64,000 bases of DNA from JADCRZ01 sp965200945 (GTDB taxonomy: Bacteria; Bacteroidota; Bacteroidia; Chitinophagales; Chitinophagaceae): positions 6,014,001 through 6,078,000 of the forward strand of contig OZ241749.1 of the NCBI GenBank assembly GCA_965200945.1, in the 5' to 3' direction. Shown here piece after piece: positions 37,061-46,765 of the stretch. The translations under genes and the position numbers were made by a program. Under the pieces are notes generated by a model, which had not been told where the DNA came from, searched no databases, and saw only the letters and a program-made list of their open reading frames with translations. Every line of letters starts with the position of its first letter. The first letter of the stretch is position 1.

Positions 37061-37366
37061 TTACCAGGACCGTCCCTGGCGGTTGCCGCCACCGCCGCCG
37101 TTGCTTCCGCTGTTGCTGGTAGCTTCTTTTGGCTTAGCTACTGTTACATTCATGGACCGACCGTCTACAACGGCGCCATTCAGTTCTGCAATAGCTTCAT
37201 TGGCTGCTGTATCATCGGCCATTTCCACAAAACCGAATCCACGGCTTTTGTTGGTCATGCGATCGGTGATCACTTTAGCGCTGCTAACTTCACCATACTC
37301 TTCGAAATAAGATCTTAAGTCGTCGCTTTCAACAGCGTAACTTAAATTTGACACATAAATGTTCAT
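37061..37366 (-). CDS. RRM-type RNA-binding protein
   Basis: 101 residues. One RNA recognition motif with RNP2 IYVSNLSY at residues 3-10 and RNP1 KSRGFGFVEM near residue 44, followed by a short glycine-rich tail (NGGGGGNRQGRSW). These small glycine-rich RRM proteins occur in Bacteroidota and cyanobacteria and are often cold-induced. Alone in its transcription unit; the 238-bp upstream region is AT-rich and may hold a long leader. Confidence 0.95.
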   Translation of the reverse strand: MNIYVSNLSYAVESDDLRSYFEEYGEVSSAKVITDRMTNKSRGFGFVEMADDTAANEAIAELNGAVVDGRSMNVTVAKPKEATSNSGSNGGGGGNRQGRSW

Positions 37367-37604
37367 AAATAACGATAATTAAAAATGATATCTGAGAAGA
37401 AACGTTGTAAAGAAAATGACTTATAACAGATTGGATGTTCTGACTGAAGATTTTACATTACTAGCACGGATACTCAAATCAATACAGCAAAGCTATGTCA
37501 AAATTTTCAATTTTTCAGGTATGATTTCTACCTTTTAACATTATTGATCGAATTTTTTATACGGTTGCAAAACTGGTAATTCATCATCCATTCATCCCTT
37601 TCAC

Positions 37605-38615
37605 ATGCTCAATCAGCGAGATCTCCGTTTGTGCTCTTTTCTACTCATCCTGATGACCGCTGCAGTCAGTCGGGTTCAGGCAGAGACGGCTGCGTTACCG
37701 GTCATGTCTTTTCCGGAGACGCACTATGATTTTGTGGTGGCAAAAGACGGCAGCGGCCGGTTCCGCACCATTCAGGAAGCGATCAACGCAGTGCCCGATT
37801 ACAGGAAAAAGGAAACGGTCATTTTCATAAAGAACGGCGTCTATTCAGAGAAGCTGGTGCTGGCCGAGTCAAAAAGCCTGGTTACTTTTGTTGGGGAAAG
37901 CACCGACAGCACCATCATCACCTACGATGATTTCAACCAGAAGAAAAACATCTTCGGGGAAGACAAAGGCACGTCCGGCTCATCGGGATTTTATATTTAC
38001 GGGCCTGATTTCTCTGCCGAAAACATCACCTTCCGCAACAGCGCAGGCCCGGTAGGGCAGGCAGTGGCCGTACTGGTGGCCGGAGACCGCGCCCGTTTCC
38101 GCAACTGCCGCTTCCTCGGTTTTCAGGATACCCTGTACACGTATGGCCGCGAAAGCCGGCAATACTATAATCACTGTTATATTGAAGGCACCGTCGATTT
38201 TATTTTCGGTTCGTCCACGGCGGTGTTCGACAGCTGTACCATTTTCGGTAAGCAGGGTGGCTACTATACCGCCGCCTCCACGCCGGAGACCAAAAAATTC
38301 GGGTACGTATTCCTGCATTGCAACCTCACGGGCGATGCGCCCGCGGGCTCCTTTTACCTGGGCCGGCCCTGGCGGCCCTGGGCGAAAACCGTTTTTCTGT
38401 TTTGCCGGCTCGGCAAACAGGTAATGCCGGCCGGTTGGAACAACTGGGACAATCCCAAAAATGAACAGACGGCTTATTACGGCGAATATAGTAATGAAGG
38501 GGAAGGAGCGGTTACCGGTAAGCGTGTTCCCTGGGCTCATCTGCTGACTGACCAGGAAGCTATGCAGTACACTGTAAAAAACATTTTCACCGATTGGGAT
38601 CCTTTTTCCCGGTGA
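37605..38615 (+). CDS. Secreted pectinesterase (CE8)
   Basis: 336 residues with a signal peptide (FLLILMTAAVSRVQA). Right-handed beta-helix methylesterase that removes methyl groups from homogalacturonan. Catalytic motifs are complete: NGVYSEKL, GQAVAVLV, the acid/nucleophile pair GFQDTLYTYGR and GTVDFIFGSSTAVFD, and the Arg in YLGRPWRPWAKTVF. The first gene of the glycan region; 70 bp separate it from the small gene that follows. Confidence 0.94.
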   Translation: MLNQRDLRLCSFLLILMTAAVSRVQAETAALPVMSFPETHYDFVVAKDGSGRFRTIQEAINAVPDYRKKETVIFIKNGVYSEKLVLAESKSLVTFVGESTDSTIITYDDFNQKKNIFGEDKGTSGSSGFYIYGPDFSAENITFRNSAGPVGQAVAVLVAGDRARFRNCRFLGFQDTLYTYGRESRQYYNHCYIEGTVDFIFGSSTAVFDSCTIFGKQGGYYTAASTPETKKFGYVFLHCNLTGDAPAGSFYLGRPWRPWAKTVFLFCRLGKQVMPAGWNNWDNPKNEQTAYYGEYSNEGEGAVTGKRVPWAHLLTDQEAMQYTVKNIFTDWDPFSR

Positions 38616-38686
38616 GCGTCGGATTATTTTAAGAAAGGAAGTTTTATCTTTCAGCATCTTTCAACTGCTAAAACCCACTCAGATCC

Positions 38687-39031
38687 ATGGAAGTGAACGA
38701 TCCCAAAATTAACATGACCGAACTGCAGAAATGTTTACAGCTGCTGCAGGACAAGGGCTTTACGGACGAATATGAGATAAAGGACAACAAACTGCACAAC
38801 CTGACGCAAGACAAGCTCTACGCTTCCTCCGATGTTACGGCGGTCAATTTCTACCGTTTTGAAGGAGAATCGAACCCTGATGATATGTCGATCCTGTATG
38901 CCATCGAAACCCATGACGGCCGCAAGGGAACGGTCATCGATGCCTACGGCGCCTACTCCGACCAGAAGATCGGCGACTTTATGAATACCGTGGAGACCCA
39001 TAAATCGGTTCACGACGAAAAGCTGTACTAG
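38687..39031 (+). CDS. Small conserved hypothetical protein
   Basis: 114 residues, acidic, no signal peptide. The core FYRFEGESNPDDMSILYAIE followed by TVIDAYGAYSD is a motif of short Bacteroidota proteins that are often labelled as phosphoribosylpyrophosphate synthetase without any PRPP-binding site; no such site is seen here. The helical N-terminus contains LQKCLQLLQDKGFTDEY. Function unknown. Confidence 0.75.
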   Translation: MEVNDPKINMTELQKCLQLLQDKGFTDEYEIKDNKLHNLTQDKLYASSDVTAVNFYRFEGESNPDDMSILYAIETHDGRKGTVIDAYGAYSDQKIGDFMNTVETHKSVHDEKLY

Positions 39032-39191
39032 CCCTTTGCGCTTTCCTCGTTCATGAGCCAGCTGTTCACTTGCGCTGCACTGAACGCCGGGCGCGTCGCG
39101 ATCAGAATTGCTTATTCCATTACCGGAGCTTGGCTGGCCAGGCTGATACTGTCCGATTGCCATCTGTAACGGTTGCTTTAAAAGCTGCTAT

Positions 39192-40364
39192 ATGAAAAAT
39201 ACCACCCTCATTTTCGTGGCCCTGTTTGCCACCCTGTTTTCTATGGCCCAGGTTCCCCGGTTCAACGGGCTAGATATGAACCTGGGCACCCTTTCGCGCC
39301 TGTCGAATGCCAGAACCCGCTCCATCAGTCCCGAAAATTATAACGGCGCCAAAGGCAGAGGCGGCATGGCCGATCCGAAAGCCGACAGCGGCAAACGCAA
39401 TGTCGCCAATGCGTGGTACCCCGCAAAAGATCTTGGCCAGGGCTGGAAGGTCAATCCCTTCATCGAAGTGAAGGCCGGCGAAACGTTTACCATTGCAGAG
39501 ATCGAAGGACCCGGCGCTCTTCAGCATATCTGGATGACCCCCACGGGCATCTGGCGGTTTTCCATCCTCCGTTTTTACTGGGATGATGAAAAAGAGCCAT
39601 CGATCGAAGTGCCGGCAGGCGATTTTTTCGCCATGGGGTGGGGCGAGTATGCGCCTGTCAACTCCCTGCCTGTTACGGTAAACCCCGGCAGCGCCTTCAA
39701 CTGCTACTGGAAAATGCCTTTCCGGAAAAAATGCCGCATCACCCTGCAAAACATCAACAGCCGCGATGCCATGCGCCTCTATTACCAGATCGATTACACC
39801 CTTACCGAAGTGGGAGAGGACGAGGCCTATTTTCACGCGCAGTTCAGGCGTACCAGCCCCACGACAAATTCGTTGTATACCGTTTTGGAGGGCGTAAAGG
39901 GAAAGGGGCAATACGTGGGAACTTACCTTGCCTGGGGCGTAACCAACGGAGGCTGGTGGGGAGAAGGCGAGATCAAATTCTTTATGGATGGAGACACACA
40001 ATTTCCGACCATCAACGGCACCGGAACAGAAGACTATTTCTGTGGCTCCTATAATTTCGAGAACCCGAGGACGCACCAGTATGAAGCGTTCTCGACGGCT
40101 TACACCGGCCTGCCGCAGGTGCTTCGTCCCGACGGGTTGTACCGCTCGCAGCAGTGTTTCGGATTGTACCGCTGGCACATCATGGATCCCATCCGGTTCG
40201 ACAAAGACCTCAGGGTGACCATCCAGGACCTGGGCTGGCGGTTCGATGGGCGTTACCTGGCCCAGAAATCCAACATCGCTTCCGTTGCCTACTGGTATCA
40301 GCAGGAACCCCATGCGCCTTTTCCGAAACTGCCGGGGAGGGATGAACTGGAGGTAGTGAGGTAA
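39192..40364 (+). CDS. DUF2961 / GH172-type glycoside hydrolase, secreted
   Basis: 390 residues with a signal peptide (TLIFVALFATLFSMAQ). Family signatures are clear: ISPENYNGAKGRGGMADP near the N-terminus, GPGALQHIWMTPTG, the SPLPVTVNPG-like strand (NSLPVTVNPGSAFNCYWKMP), and EGEIKFFMDGDTQFPTINGT with the downstream GTEDYFCGSYNF. Members act on fructofuranosides, arabinofuranosides and related sugars. The exact specificity here is open. It shares direction with the following DUF6786-like gene. Confidence 0.88.
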   Translation: MKNTTLIFVALFATLFSMAQVPRFNGLDMNLGTLSRLSNARTRSISPENYNGAKGRGGMADPKADSGKRNVANAWYPAKDLGQGWKVNPFIEVKAGETFTIAEIEGPGALQHIWMTPTGIWRFSILRFYWDDEKEPSIEVPAGDFFAMGWGEYAPVNSLPVTVNPGSAFNCYWKMPFRKKCRITLQNINSRDAMRLYYQIDYTLTEVGEDEAYFHAQFRRTSPTTNSLYTVLEGVKGKGQYVGTYLAWGVTNGGWWGEGEIKFFMDGDTQFPTINGTGTEDYFCGSYNFENPRTHQYEAFSTAYTGLPQVLRPDGLYRSQQCFGLYRWHIMDPIRFDKDLRVTIQDLGWRFDGRYLAQKSNIASVAYWYQQEPHAPFPKLPGRDELEVVR

Positions 40365-40420
40365 GGAAACCGGTATCTTGTAAGATGGAGTTTGGATCGA
40401 ACAATTGTAAATGGATCTGT

Positions 40421-41671
40421 ATGAAAAAAAGTATAGTGTTTTTTGTTTTACTTCTAATGATCATGAGTATGGATGCATGTAATGGCGGGGGTGGAAATGC
40501 GTCTGCGGAAAAGAAAGAGTCGGACACCGGATATGAAAAGGGCACGTTCGGGTATGACCTGCAGTTTCTGCAGAAGCATGATTCGGTGATCGTGCTGGGA
40601 AATGAGCCGGAACAGGCCCGGGTTGTGGTATCTGCCAAGTACCAGGCCAAGGTATTCACGTCCACTGCGGCTGGCAGTAAGGGTAAAAGTTTCGGGTGGA
40701 TCAATTACAAAGCCTTTGATGCGCCGGTGGATGCGCACATGAATGCCTATGGCGGCGAGAACCGCTTCTGGCTGGGACCGGAAGGGAACCGGTTTTCCCT
40801 CTTCTTTGAAAAGGGCCGCGACATGGTCTTCGACAACTGGAAGACGCCGGCTGCCTTCGACACCGAAGCCTGGGCGGTTACCCATGCCAGTGATTCTTCG
40901 GTAACGATGCAGAAGGACATGGTGCTGAAAAATTACGCGGGCACCGAACTCGAGGTGGAAGCCACCCGCACCATCAGCCTGCTGAACAAGACCGGCATCG
41001 AAGCGCAGACAGGCGTTCCGCTGCCCGCAGAGATCCGCTCTGTCGGCTATCTCGCTTCCAACCAGATCGTCAACCGCGGGCAGTCTGCCTGGAATGATGC
41101 GACGGGTATGCCATGCATCTGGATGCTTGATATGTTCACCCCTTCACCTGCCACCACAATTGTAGTTCCTTATAACACCGCCGTCAGCGATACTGCTTCC
41201 AAAGTGGCCACCACGGATTATTTCGGCGCCATCCCAGCCGACCGCGTACATCACCGGAACGGCATCCTGTATTTTAAAGCCGATGGCAAAAGCCGCGGCA
41301 AGCTGGGGCTCACCCCTGTACGCGCCCGCAACGCAGCAGGGAGCTACGATGCCACCGGCAAGGTGCTGACCATCATCCTCTTCGATGTGGATCGGGGCGG
41401 CCGGTACCTGAACCAGGAATGGAACACCCGCAAGCCGCCTTTCCAGGGCGATGCCGTGAACGCCTACAACGACGGCCCCCTTGCAGACGGCAGCCAGATG
41501 GGCCCCTTCTACGAACTGGAAAGCGTTTCCCCCGCCGCCGCCCTGCAACCCGGCGCCCACCTCACCCACAACCACACCGTCCTCCACTTCACCGGTCCTG
41601 AATCTGCCCTGAATCAGATCACCACCAAAGTACTGGGCGTAGGGATTGAGGAGATCAGGAAGGCGTTTTGA
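40421..41671 (+). CDS. DUF6786-like secreted protein, possible lipoprotein
   Basis: 416 residues from ATG 40421; a hydrophobic leader (IVFFVLLLMIMSMDAC) ends in a possible lipobox Cys followed by NGGGG, a surface-export-like linker. The body has a beta-rich pattern with YGGENRFWLGPEGNRFSLFF, PCIWMLDMFTPSPATTIVVPY and QMGPFYELESVSPAAALQPG, which I associate with the DUF6786 family of galactose-mutarotase-like proteins found beside glycosidases. Enzymatic role unknown. Confidence 0.7.
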   Translation: MKKSIVFFVLLLMIMSMDACNGGGGNASAEKKESDTGYEKGTFGYDLQFLQKHDSVIVLGNEPEQARVVVSAKYQAKVFTSTAAGSKGKSFGWINYKAFDAPVDAHMNAYGGENRFWLGPEGNRFSLFFEKGRDMVFDNWKTPAAFDTEAWAVTHASDSSVTMQKDMVLKNYAGTELEVEATRTISLLNKTGIEAQTGVPLPAEIRSVGYLASNQIVNRGQSAWNDATGMPCIWMLDMFTPSPATTIVVPYNTAVSDTASKVATTDYFGAIPADRVHHRNGILYFKADGKSRGKLGLTPVRARNAAGSYDATGKVLTIILFDVDRGGRYLNQEWNTRKPPFQGDAVNAYNDGPLADGSQMGPFYELESVSPAAALQPGAHLTHNHTVLHFTGPESALNQITTKVLGVGIEEIRKAF

Positions 41672-41778
41672 GATTGTTGGGCGCTGCCTTCAATTATTTG
41701 TGAAATGAGAATGTATAAGATTGAAAGGATGGCTCACAGGGTTGTTGAACAAGCCAACTGCCTTTTTCACCGTACATG

Positions 41779-41826
41779 TTTTGCGTGAACCTGGATTATA
41801 AGGATTTTTCTGATTTTCCTGAGACT
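41779..41826. repeat. Inverted partner of the 5' end of repeat copy B
   Basis: TTTTGCGTGAACCTGGATTA and the following AAGGATTTTTCTGATTTTCC resemble the reverse complement of 41934-41979 (TTTTGTCTGAACCAGGATTA, GCCTGATTACCTGATT). The two arms are about 110 bp apart, so copy B lies next to a long imperfect hairpin. Confidence 0.5.
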
Positions 41827-41935
41827 GGATAATTGTAATCAAAGTGACTTTCAGGAAAGTCTTTTGAATCGCATAAATGCTGGTTCATACAAAAGACGAT
41901 TTCGGACGTTAGAAGCTTCATTCCAGTTATCGCTT

Positions 41936-42412
41936 CTCAGGGCAATCAGGTAATCAGGCTAATCCTGGTTCAGACAAAATACAGCGATCCCCCGCTTAGA
42001 TCCCCGCTCAGGCGCAGCAAGGGGTTGTGCGTGCAGCAGCGTGTTTGCGCCTGGCGAAAATGACAAAAGTTTTGGAGGTGCTGGTGACAAAGTGGTTGAA
42101 GGTGCAAGGGCTGCCTTCTTCCCTGCCTATTCTTCCTCTTTCTTCTCTCCCCCGGCCTTTGAAATGGGGCGTGAAGAAATTTACGGAATGGAGCGAGACC
42201 AAATGGCCTGCCGCAGGCGGCCATTTGGTGCAACGGACACGCCTGGCTTTATTCCAAAGCCCCTCCATGCAATGGCCCAAACCCCTACTACAGCCGAATA
42301 AAACCATGTCCGTTGCCCGCGCAATGCAGTAAATTTTAGCCCCATTTCAAAAGCCAAGCCTTTTTTGCTTCTTTTTTGGGCACAAAAAAGAAGACCCCGC
42401 ACCCGCAGCAAG
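41936..42412. repeat. Dispersed non-coding repeat, copy B
   Basis: Same order of blocks as copy A at 29698-30272: AATCAGGTAATCAGGC and CTGGTTCAGACAAAA, CCCCGCTTAGATCCCCGCTC, GGAGGTGCTGGTGACA, a pyrimidine tract (42115-42152), the conserved core from CCGGCCTTTGAAATGGGGCG through CAATGGCCCAAACCCCTACT to AATGCAGTAAATTTTAGCCC, and a terminal hairpin CTTCTTTTTTG/CAAAAAAGAAG (42368-42393). It occupies the interval between the DUF6786-like and GH16 genes and ends 12 bp from the GH16 stop. Frames through both copies differ by amino-acid-changing substitutions, so it is not coding. Confidence 0.8.
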
Positions 42413-42424
42413 TTAAAAAAGAAG

Positions 42425-43303
42425 TCATTGACCCGCCTTCTGATAAACCCTGATCCAGTCGATCTCGTACTTCTTCGGAAACGGACTTGGCGAGCCATCC
42501 GGATCGCCGCCGTTGTCGCCGCCGACCGCCATGTTGATGAGCATGTAGTGGGGCTGGCGCATGGGGTTGAAGCCGGTGGAGTCGCGGTTGTTGAGCTCGC
42601 TCAGGAGCTGCCGGTTCAGGAGGGTATCGTCTACATAGAGGCTGATGCTGTTTTCGTTCCAGTCCATACGCCAGGTGTGGAACTTGGCCGACCATCGGGG
42701 GTCGGGGAAGCGGCTGATGGGTGATTTGGTGGAATACCATTTGGCTTTGTTGGGGGTGCCGGTGCCTACGGCGATGTTGGCCAGCAGCTCTTTGCGGTAG
42801 TATTCCATGATGTCGATCTCGCCGTTCGAGGGCCATCGGCGCTGTACGCCGAGTGTCCACCAGGCGGGCCACAGTCCCATGCTGGTATCGATGCGGGCGC
42901 GCATTTCAAAGCGGCCATACTGCCAGCTGTGCTTGCCCGACGTGTTGAGGCTCGAGGAGGTGTATTCAATGAAGGCCTTGCTCTTCCGCCAGTCGGTGCT
43001 GCCTTCCACATAATCGGGATTGGGCTTGTGCTCACGGCGCGCTTCAATTGTAAGGATGCCGTTGGCGCAGGCGGTATTGTCGGGCTGGTACCATTGAAAT
43101 TCGTGGTTGCGGACAAACCCCTTTTCAAACTTCCAGTTCGTTGTATCCGGACCGGCATCGAATTCATCGGCCCACACCAGCGTATATTCCTGACCGGTAT
43201 CCCGGCCGGCAGGGGTTTGTGCTGTAGCCTGGTGAACGATGCAAAAGCCGACTGCTGCAACGAGCATCACTTTGCGCCATGATGCGGAAGGAAACGTACG
43301 CAT
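42425..43303 (-). CDS. GH16 endo-glucanase/laminarinase-like hydrolase, secreted
   Basis: 292 residues from ATG 43303 (MRTFPSASWRKVMLVAAVGF, signal peptide). Jelly-roll GH16 with the catalytic motif GEIDIMEYY (ExDxxE) near residue 162, the WADEFDAGPDTTNWKFEKG opening typical of laminarinases and beta-glucanases, WQYGRFEMRARID, GLWPAWWTLG and MLINMAVGGDNGG. It would cleave beta-1,3/1,4-linked glucans or related galactans outside the cell or in the periplasm. It is the only minus-strand gene between the two plus-strand enzyme blocks. Confidence 0.93.
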   Translation of the reverse strand: MRTFPSASWRKVMLVAAVGFCIVHQATAQTPAGRDTGQEYTLVWADEFDAGPDTTNWKFEKGFVRNHEFQWYQPDNTACANGILTIEARREHKPNPDYVEGSTDWRKSKAFIEYTSSSLNTSGKHSWQYGRFEMRARIDTSMGLWPAWWTLGVQRRWPSNGEIDIMEYYRKELLANIAVGTGTPNKAKWYSTKSPISRFPDPRWSAKFHTWRMDWNENSISLYVDDTLLNRQLLSELNNRDSTGFNPMRQPHYMLINMAVGGDNGGDPDGSPSPFPKKYEIDWIRVYQKAGQ

Positions 43304-43433
43304 AAAAAAACAGATTGATAAACTGATCTGCAAGTGTACGCAATGCATCTGTTAACGGCTCCCGAATGACTGAAATAGCCAAAAAAGATTTATTTTTAGC
43401 CGCCCGCAAATCCCTCACATAGATGTTAGCTTT

Positions 43434-45326
43434 ATGAAAATGATTACCCGCGTCTGCCTGTTTCTATGCTTCTTTGCTTTCAACCGTTTTACGGTATCGG
43501 CCCAGTCCGATTCGCTGGGGGCTGACATAACAGAACTCACCGGCCATCCCCGCCTGCTGCTGCTTGCAGAAGAAGAGGGCGGTATCAAACGCACCATCGG
43601 GTCCGACAAGGTCTGGGGCGACCTGCAGAAAGCCATTATTGCCGAATGTGATGACCTGCTAGCCAAACCGCCGGTAGAGAGGATACAGATCGGCCGGCGC
43701 CTGCTCGACAAATCGCGCGAAGCCCTGCGCCGCCTTTTCTTTCTGTCGTATGCCTGGCGCATGACGCAGGACACCAGATATTTCCAGCGGGCAGAAAAAG
43801 AAATGCTTGCCATTGCCGGTTTCCGCGACTGGAACCCGACGCATTTCCTCGATGTGGCCGAAATGACCATGGCCATGTCGATCGGGTACGACTGGCTCTA
43901 CAGCAACCTGTCTGCCACTTCCCGCACGCAGATAAAAGAAGCTATTCTCAAAAAGGGACTCGAGCCTTCCCTCGATCCCAAATACAACGGCAACTGGCTC
44001 ACGGTCACGAACAACTGGAACCAGGTGTGCAATGCCGGCATGACCTACGGCGCCATCGCCATCTGGGAAGACCAGCCGCAGCTGGCCCGGATGATCATCA
44101 ACCGTGCCATCAAAGGCATCCGGCTGCCCATGGGAGATTATGCCCCTGATGGCGCTTACCCCGAAGGCTATGGTTACTGGGGATATGGCACCAGCTTCAA
44201 CGTGATGTTCATCAGCGCCCTCGAAAAACTGTTTGGAAAAGATTTCGGGCTCAGCAGCAAACCGGGTTTTCTCAAAACACCCGGCTACCTCGAAAATATG
44301 ACCGGCCCTTCCGGCGCGCCCTTCAATTATTCGGACGCGGGCAACACCGGTGGCTTGCAGGTGGCCCAATTCTGGTTTGCCTCTAAGACGGCCAACCCGT
44401 CGCTGCTGTGGGTGGAACGGAGCCGGCTGATGACCCGCGATCCGGCTTCCTATATGGGCGACCGGCTGCTGCCGGCAGTTATGCTCTGGAGCCATGGCGT
44501 GGGCATCAACAGCGTACCGGCTCCCCAATCGACAATGTGGGTGGGCAAAGGGAAAAATCCTGTCGCGCTGATGCGCACATCCTGGACGGATTCAAATGCA
44601 GTATTCGTTGCCATGAAGGGCGGCTCCGCTTCGGTGAACCATGCGCACATGGACGTGGGGTCTTTTGTGATGGAAGCCAACGGCGTGCGCTGGGCCATGG
44701 ACTTCGGCATGCAGGACTATGAATCGCTGGAATCGAAAGGCATCGACGTGTTCGGCAGAACGCAGGATGCGCAGCGCTGGAGCATCTTCCGCTACGATAA
44801 CCTGGTGCACAACACGCTTACAGTGAACAACCAGCACCAGATCGTGGCAGCCTATTCACCCATCACCGGTTCTTCGGCTGCGCCTGCTTTTATGAATGCG
44901 GTAACAGACCTGTCTGAGCAATACAAAGGCCCGCTGAGCAAAGCGGTCAGGGGCATCGCCATCGTCGACAAAAAATGGGTGGCCGTGCGCGACGAAATTG
45001 AAACAGGTTCGCAACCGGCCGTGATCCGCTGGACGCTGCTTACCCCGGCCGAGGCAAAGATCACCGGCAAGAACACCATCGAGCTTACGAAGAACGGCAA
45101 GAAGCTCACCCTGCTGGTGCAGGAGCCCGCCACCGTAACCATGAAAACCTGGCCTACCGACCCGCCCCACAGCTATGATGCGCCGAACCCGGGCACCATC
45201 CGCACCGGTTTTGAAGTTTCCCTGCCGGCCAACACCAAATCAACCATCAGCGTGGCACTGGTGCCCGAGGGCATACCGGTATCCTCGCTGAAAAAGATGC
45301 AGCCGCTTCAAAGCTGGAACCGCTGA
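43434..45326 (+). CDS. Heparinase II/III-family protein (polysaccharide lyase-like)
   Basis: 630 residues with a signal peptide (CLFLCFFAFNRFTVSAQ). N-terminal (alpha/alpha) toroid (ALRRLFFLSYAWRMTQDTRY, NWLTVTNNWNQVCNAGMTYG, GDYAPDGAYPEGYGYWGYG) followed by the beta-sheet heparinase II/III domain with SVNHAHMDVGSFVMEANGVR, containing the conserved His. Enzymes of this fold beta-eliminate uronic-acid-containing polysaccharides such as alginate, heparin or glucuronan; the substrate is not readable. First of four tightly spaced plus-strand genes (38 bp to the next). Confidence 0.88.
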   Translation: MKMITRVCLFLCFFAFNRFTVSAQSDSLGADITELTGHPRLLLLAEEEGGIKRTIGSDKVWGDLQKAIIAECDDLLAKPPVERIQIGRRLLDKSREALRRLFFLSYAWRMTQDTRYFQRAEKEMLAIAGFRDWNPTHFLDVAEMTMAMSIGYDWLYSNLSATSRTQIKEAILKKGLEPSLDPKYNGNWLTVTNNWNQVCNAGMTYGAIAIWEDQPQLARMIINRAIKGIRLPMGDYAPDGAYPEGYGYWGYGTSFNVMFISALEKLFGKDFGLSSKPGFLKTPGYLENMTGPSGAPFNYSDAGNTGGLQVAQFWFASKTANPSLLWVERSRLMTRDPASYMGDRLLPAVMLWSHGVGINSVPAPQSTMWVGKGKNPVALMRTSWTDSNAVFVAMKGGSASVNHAHMDVGSFVMEANGVRWAMDFGMQDYESLESKGIDVFGRTQDAQRWSIFRYDNLVHNTLTVNNQHQIVAAYSPITGSSAAPAFMNAVTDLSEQYKGPLSKAVRGIAIVDKKWVAVRDEIETGSQPAVIRWTLLTPAEAKITGKNTIELTKNGKKLTLLVQEPATVTMKTWPTDPPHSYDAPNPGTIRTGFEVSLPANTKSTISVALVPEGIPVSSLKKMQPLQSWNR

Positions 45327-45364
45327 TCATAACAGAAATCCTTACCCGAAAACAGCCATCTTTC

Positions 45365-46753
45365 ATGCAACCAAAAAAGGGTTATTTTAAGTTTTCCTTT
45401 CTGCTGGCGCTGCTTTTCGTATGCCATGGGATCAGCGCACAGAACCAGACCGCCGATGGATACAAAGGCATCTGGTTCACGCTGGGTCAGTTCTCGCAAT
45501 ACGGTGATAAGTATTCGGGCGGACTGGGCACTTACACATCCAGCCATATTCCCATTGCCGTTTATGCCAAGGCCGTCAACAAGACCTTTTTTGTTTACGG
45601 CGGCACCACCAGCCCCGGCGAGCGGCATCTCCTGATCATGATCTCCTGTTTCGACCATGCCACGCATACGGTACCCCGGCCCGTGATCGTGTACGACAAA
45701 GTGGGCGTCGATGATCCGCACGACAATGCAGCGATATCCATCGACGATAAAGGGACCATCTGGGTGTTCGTGAGCGGCCGCAATACTTCGCGGCCCGGTC
45801 TGCTTTTCAAAAGCAGACAACCTTACCAGATCACCGGTTTCGAACAGGTGAAGGTCGGCGAAATGACCTACCCGCAGCCCTGGTGGATGGGCGACAAAGG
45901 TTTCTTCTACCTGTTCACCAAATACACCAACGGCCGCGAACTGTACTGGTCGACCAGCCCGGATGGCAAGACCTGGTCGCCCGATCAGAAACTGGCCGGC
46001 ATGGGCGGTCACTACCAGGTGTCGAACAGGTGGGGCAAAAAGATCGTGAGCGTGTTCAACTACCACCCCGGCGGCAATGTCGACAAGAGAACCAACCTTT
46101 ACCTTGTGCAAACAACCGATCTGGGCCGGACGTGGACGACGATCGACGGAAAGCCCCTGCAGACGCCGCTTTCAGATAAACATTCGCCGGCACTGATCCA
46201 CGATTATGAAGCCGAAGGAAAACTTGCGTATATCAACGACATTGGTTTCGACACGGAGGGCAACCCGGTTGTACTGGCTGTGATCAGCCATGATTTTGCG
46301 CCCGGCCCAAAAGGCGATCCTCGCCAATGGACCATTCTGCACTGGAAGAACGGCCGCTGGAATAGTTATCCGGTCTGTACTTCCACGCACAATTATGATA
46401 TGGGGTCGCTCTATATAGAAGGCAATCTCTGGCGTATCATCGGTCCGACCGAAACAGGCCCCCAAAAATGGGGTACGGGCGGTGAGATGGTTCTGTGGGA
46501 AAGCCGGAACGAAGGAAAGGACTGGAAAAAGATCCGGCAGCTGACGCAGAACAGTCCGTTCAACCACTCCTATGCCCGCCGGCCCCTCAACGCCCATCCG
46601 GATTTTTATGCGATCTGGGCAGACGGCGATGCGGACAAGATATCCCGTTCGCAATTGTACTTCTGCGACCGCCAGGGAAAAGTGTGGGTGCTGCCTTATG
46701 ATATGAAGGAGGCAGAGGAAAAACCGGTTGAATATAAAAGTAAGAACAAATAA
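45365..46753 (+). CDS. BNR_4-family beta-propeller (neuraminidase/ulvan-lyase-like fold)
   Basis: 462 residues with a signal peptide (FLLALLFVCHGISAQ). The mature protein begins ADGYKGIWFTLGQFSQYGDK and contains DDPHDNAAISIDDKGTIWVF, STSPDGKTWSPDQKL and YNYHPGG-like stretches (SVFNYHPGGNVDKRTNLY), matching the BNR repeat-containing family in which PL24/PL25-type lyases occur. A His-rich site is possible (GGHYQVSN, KHSPALIHDYE). It sits between two heparinase-like genes and ends 12 bp before the next start, so co-translation is likely. Confidence 0.8.
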   Translation: MQPKKGYFKFSFLLALLFVCHGISAQNQTADGYKGIWFTLGQFSQYGDKYSGGLGTYTSSHIPIAVYAKAVNKTFFVYGGTTSPGERHLLIMISCFDHATHTVPRPVIVYDKVGVDDPHDNAAISIDDKGTIWVFVSGRNTSRPGLLFKSRQPYQITGFEQVKVGEMTYPQPWWMGDKGFFYLFTKYTNGRELYWSTSPDGKTWSPDQKLAGMGGHYQVSNRWGKKIVSVFNYHPGGNVDKRTNLYLVQTTDLGRTWTTIDGKPLQTPLSDKHSPALIHDYEAEGKLAYINDIGFDTEGNPVVLAVISHDFAPGPKGDPRQWTILHWKNGRWNSYPVCTSTHNYDMGSLYIEGNLWRIIGPTETGPQKWGTGGEMVLWESRNEGKDWKKIRQLTQNSPFNHSYARRPLNAHPDFYAIWADGDADKISRSQLYFCDRQGKVWVLPYDMKEAEEKPVEYKSKNK

Positions 46754-46765
46754 GTGATGGACCGC

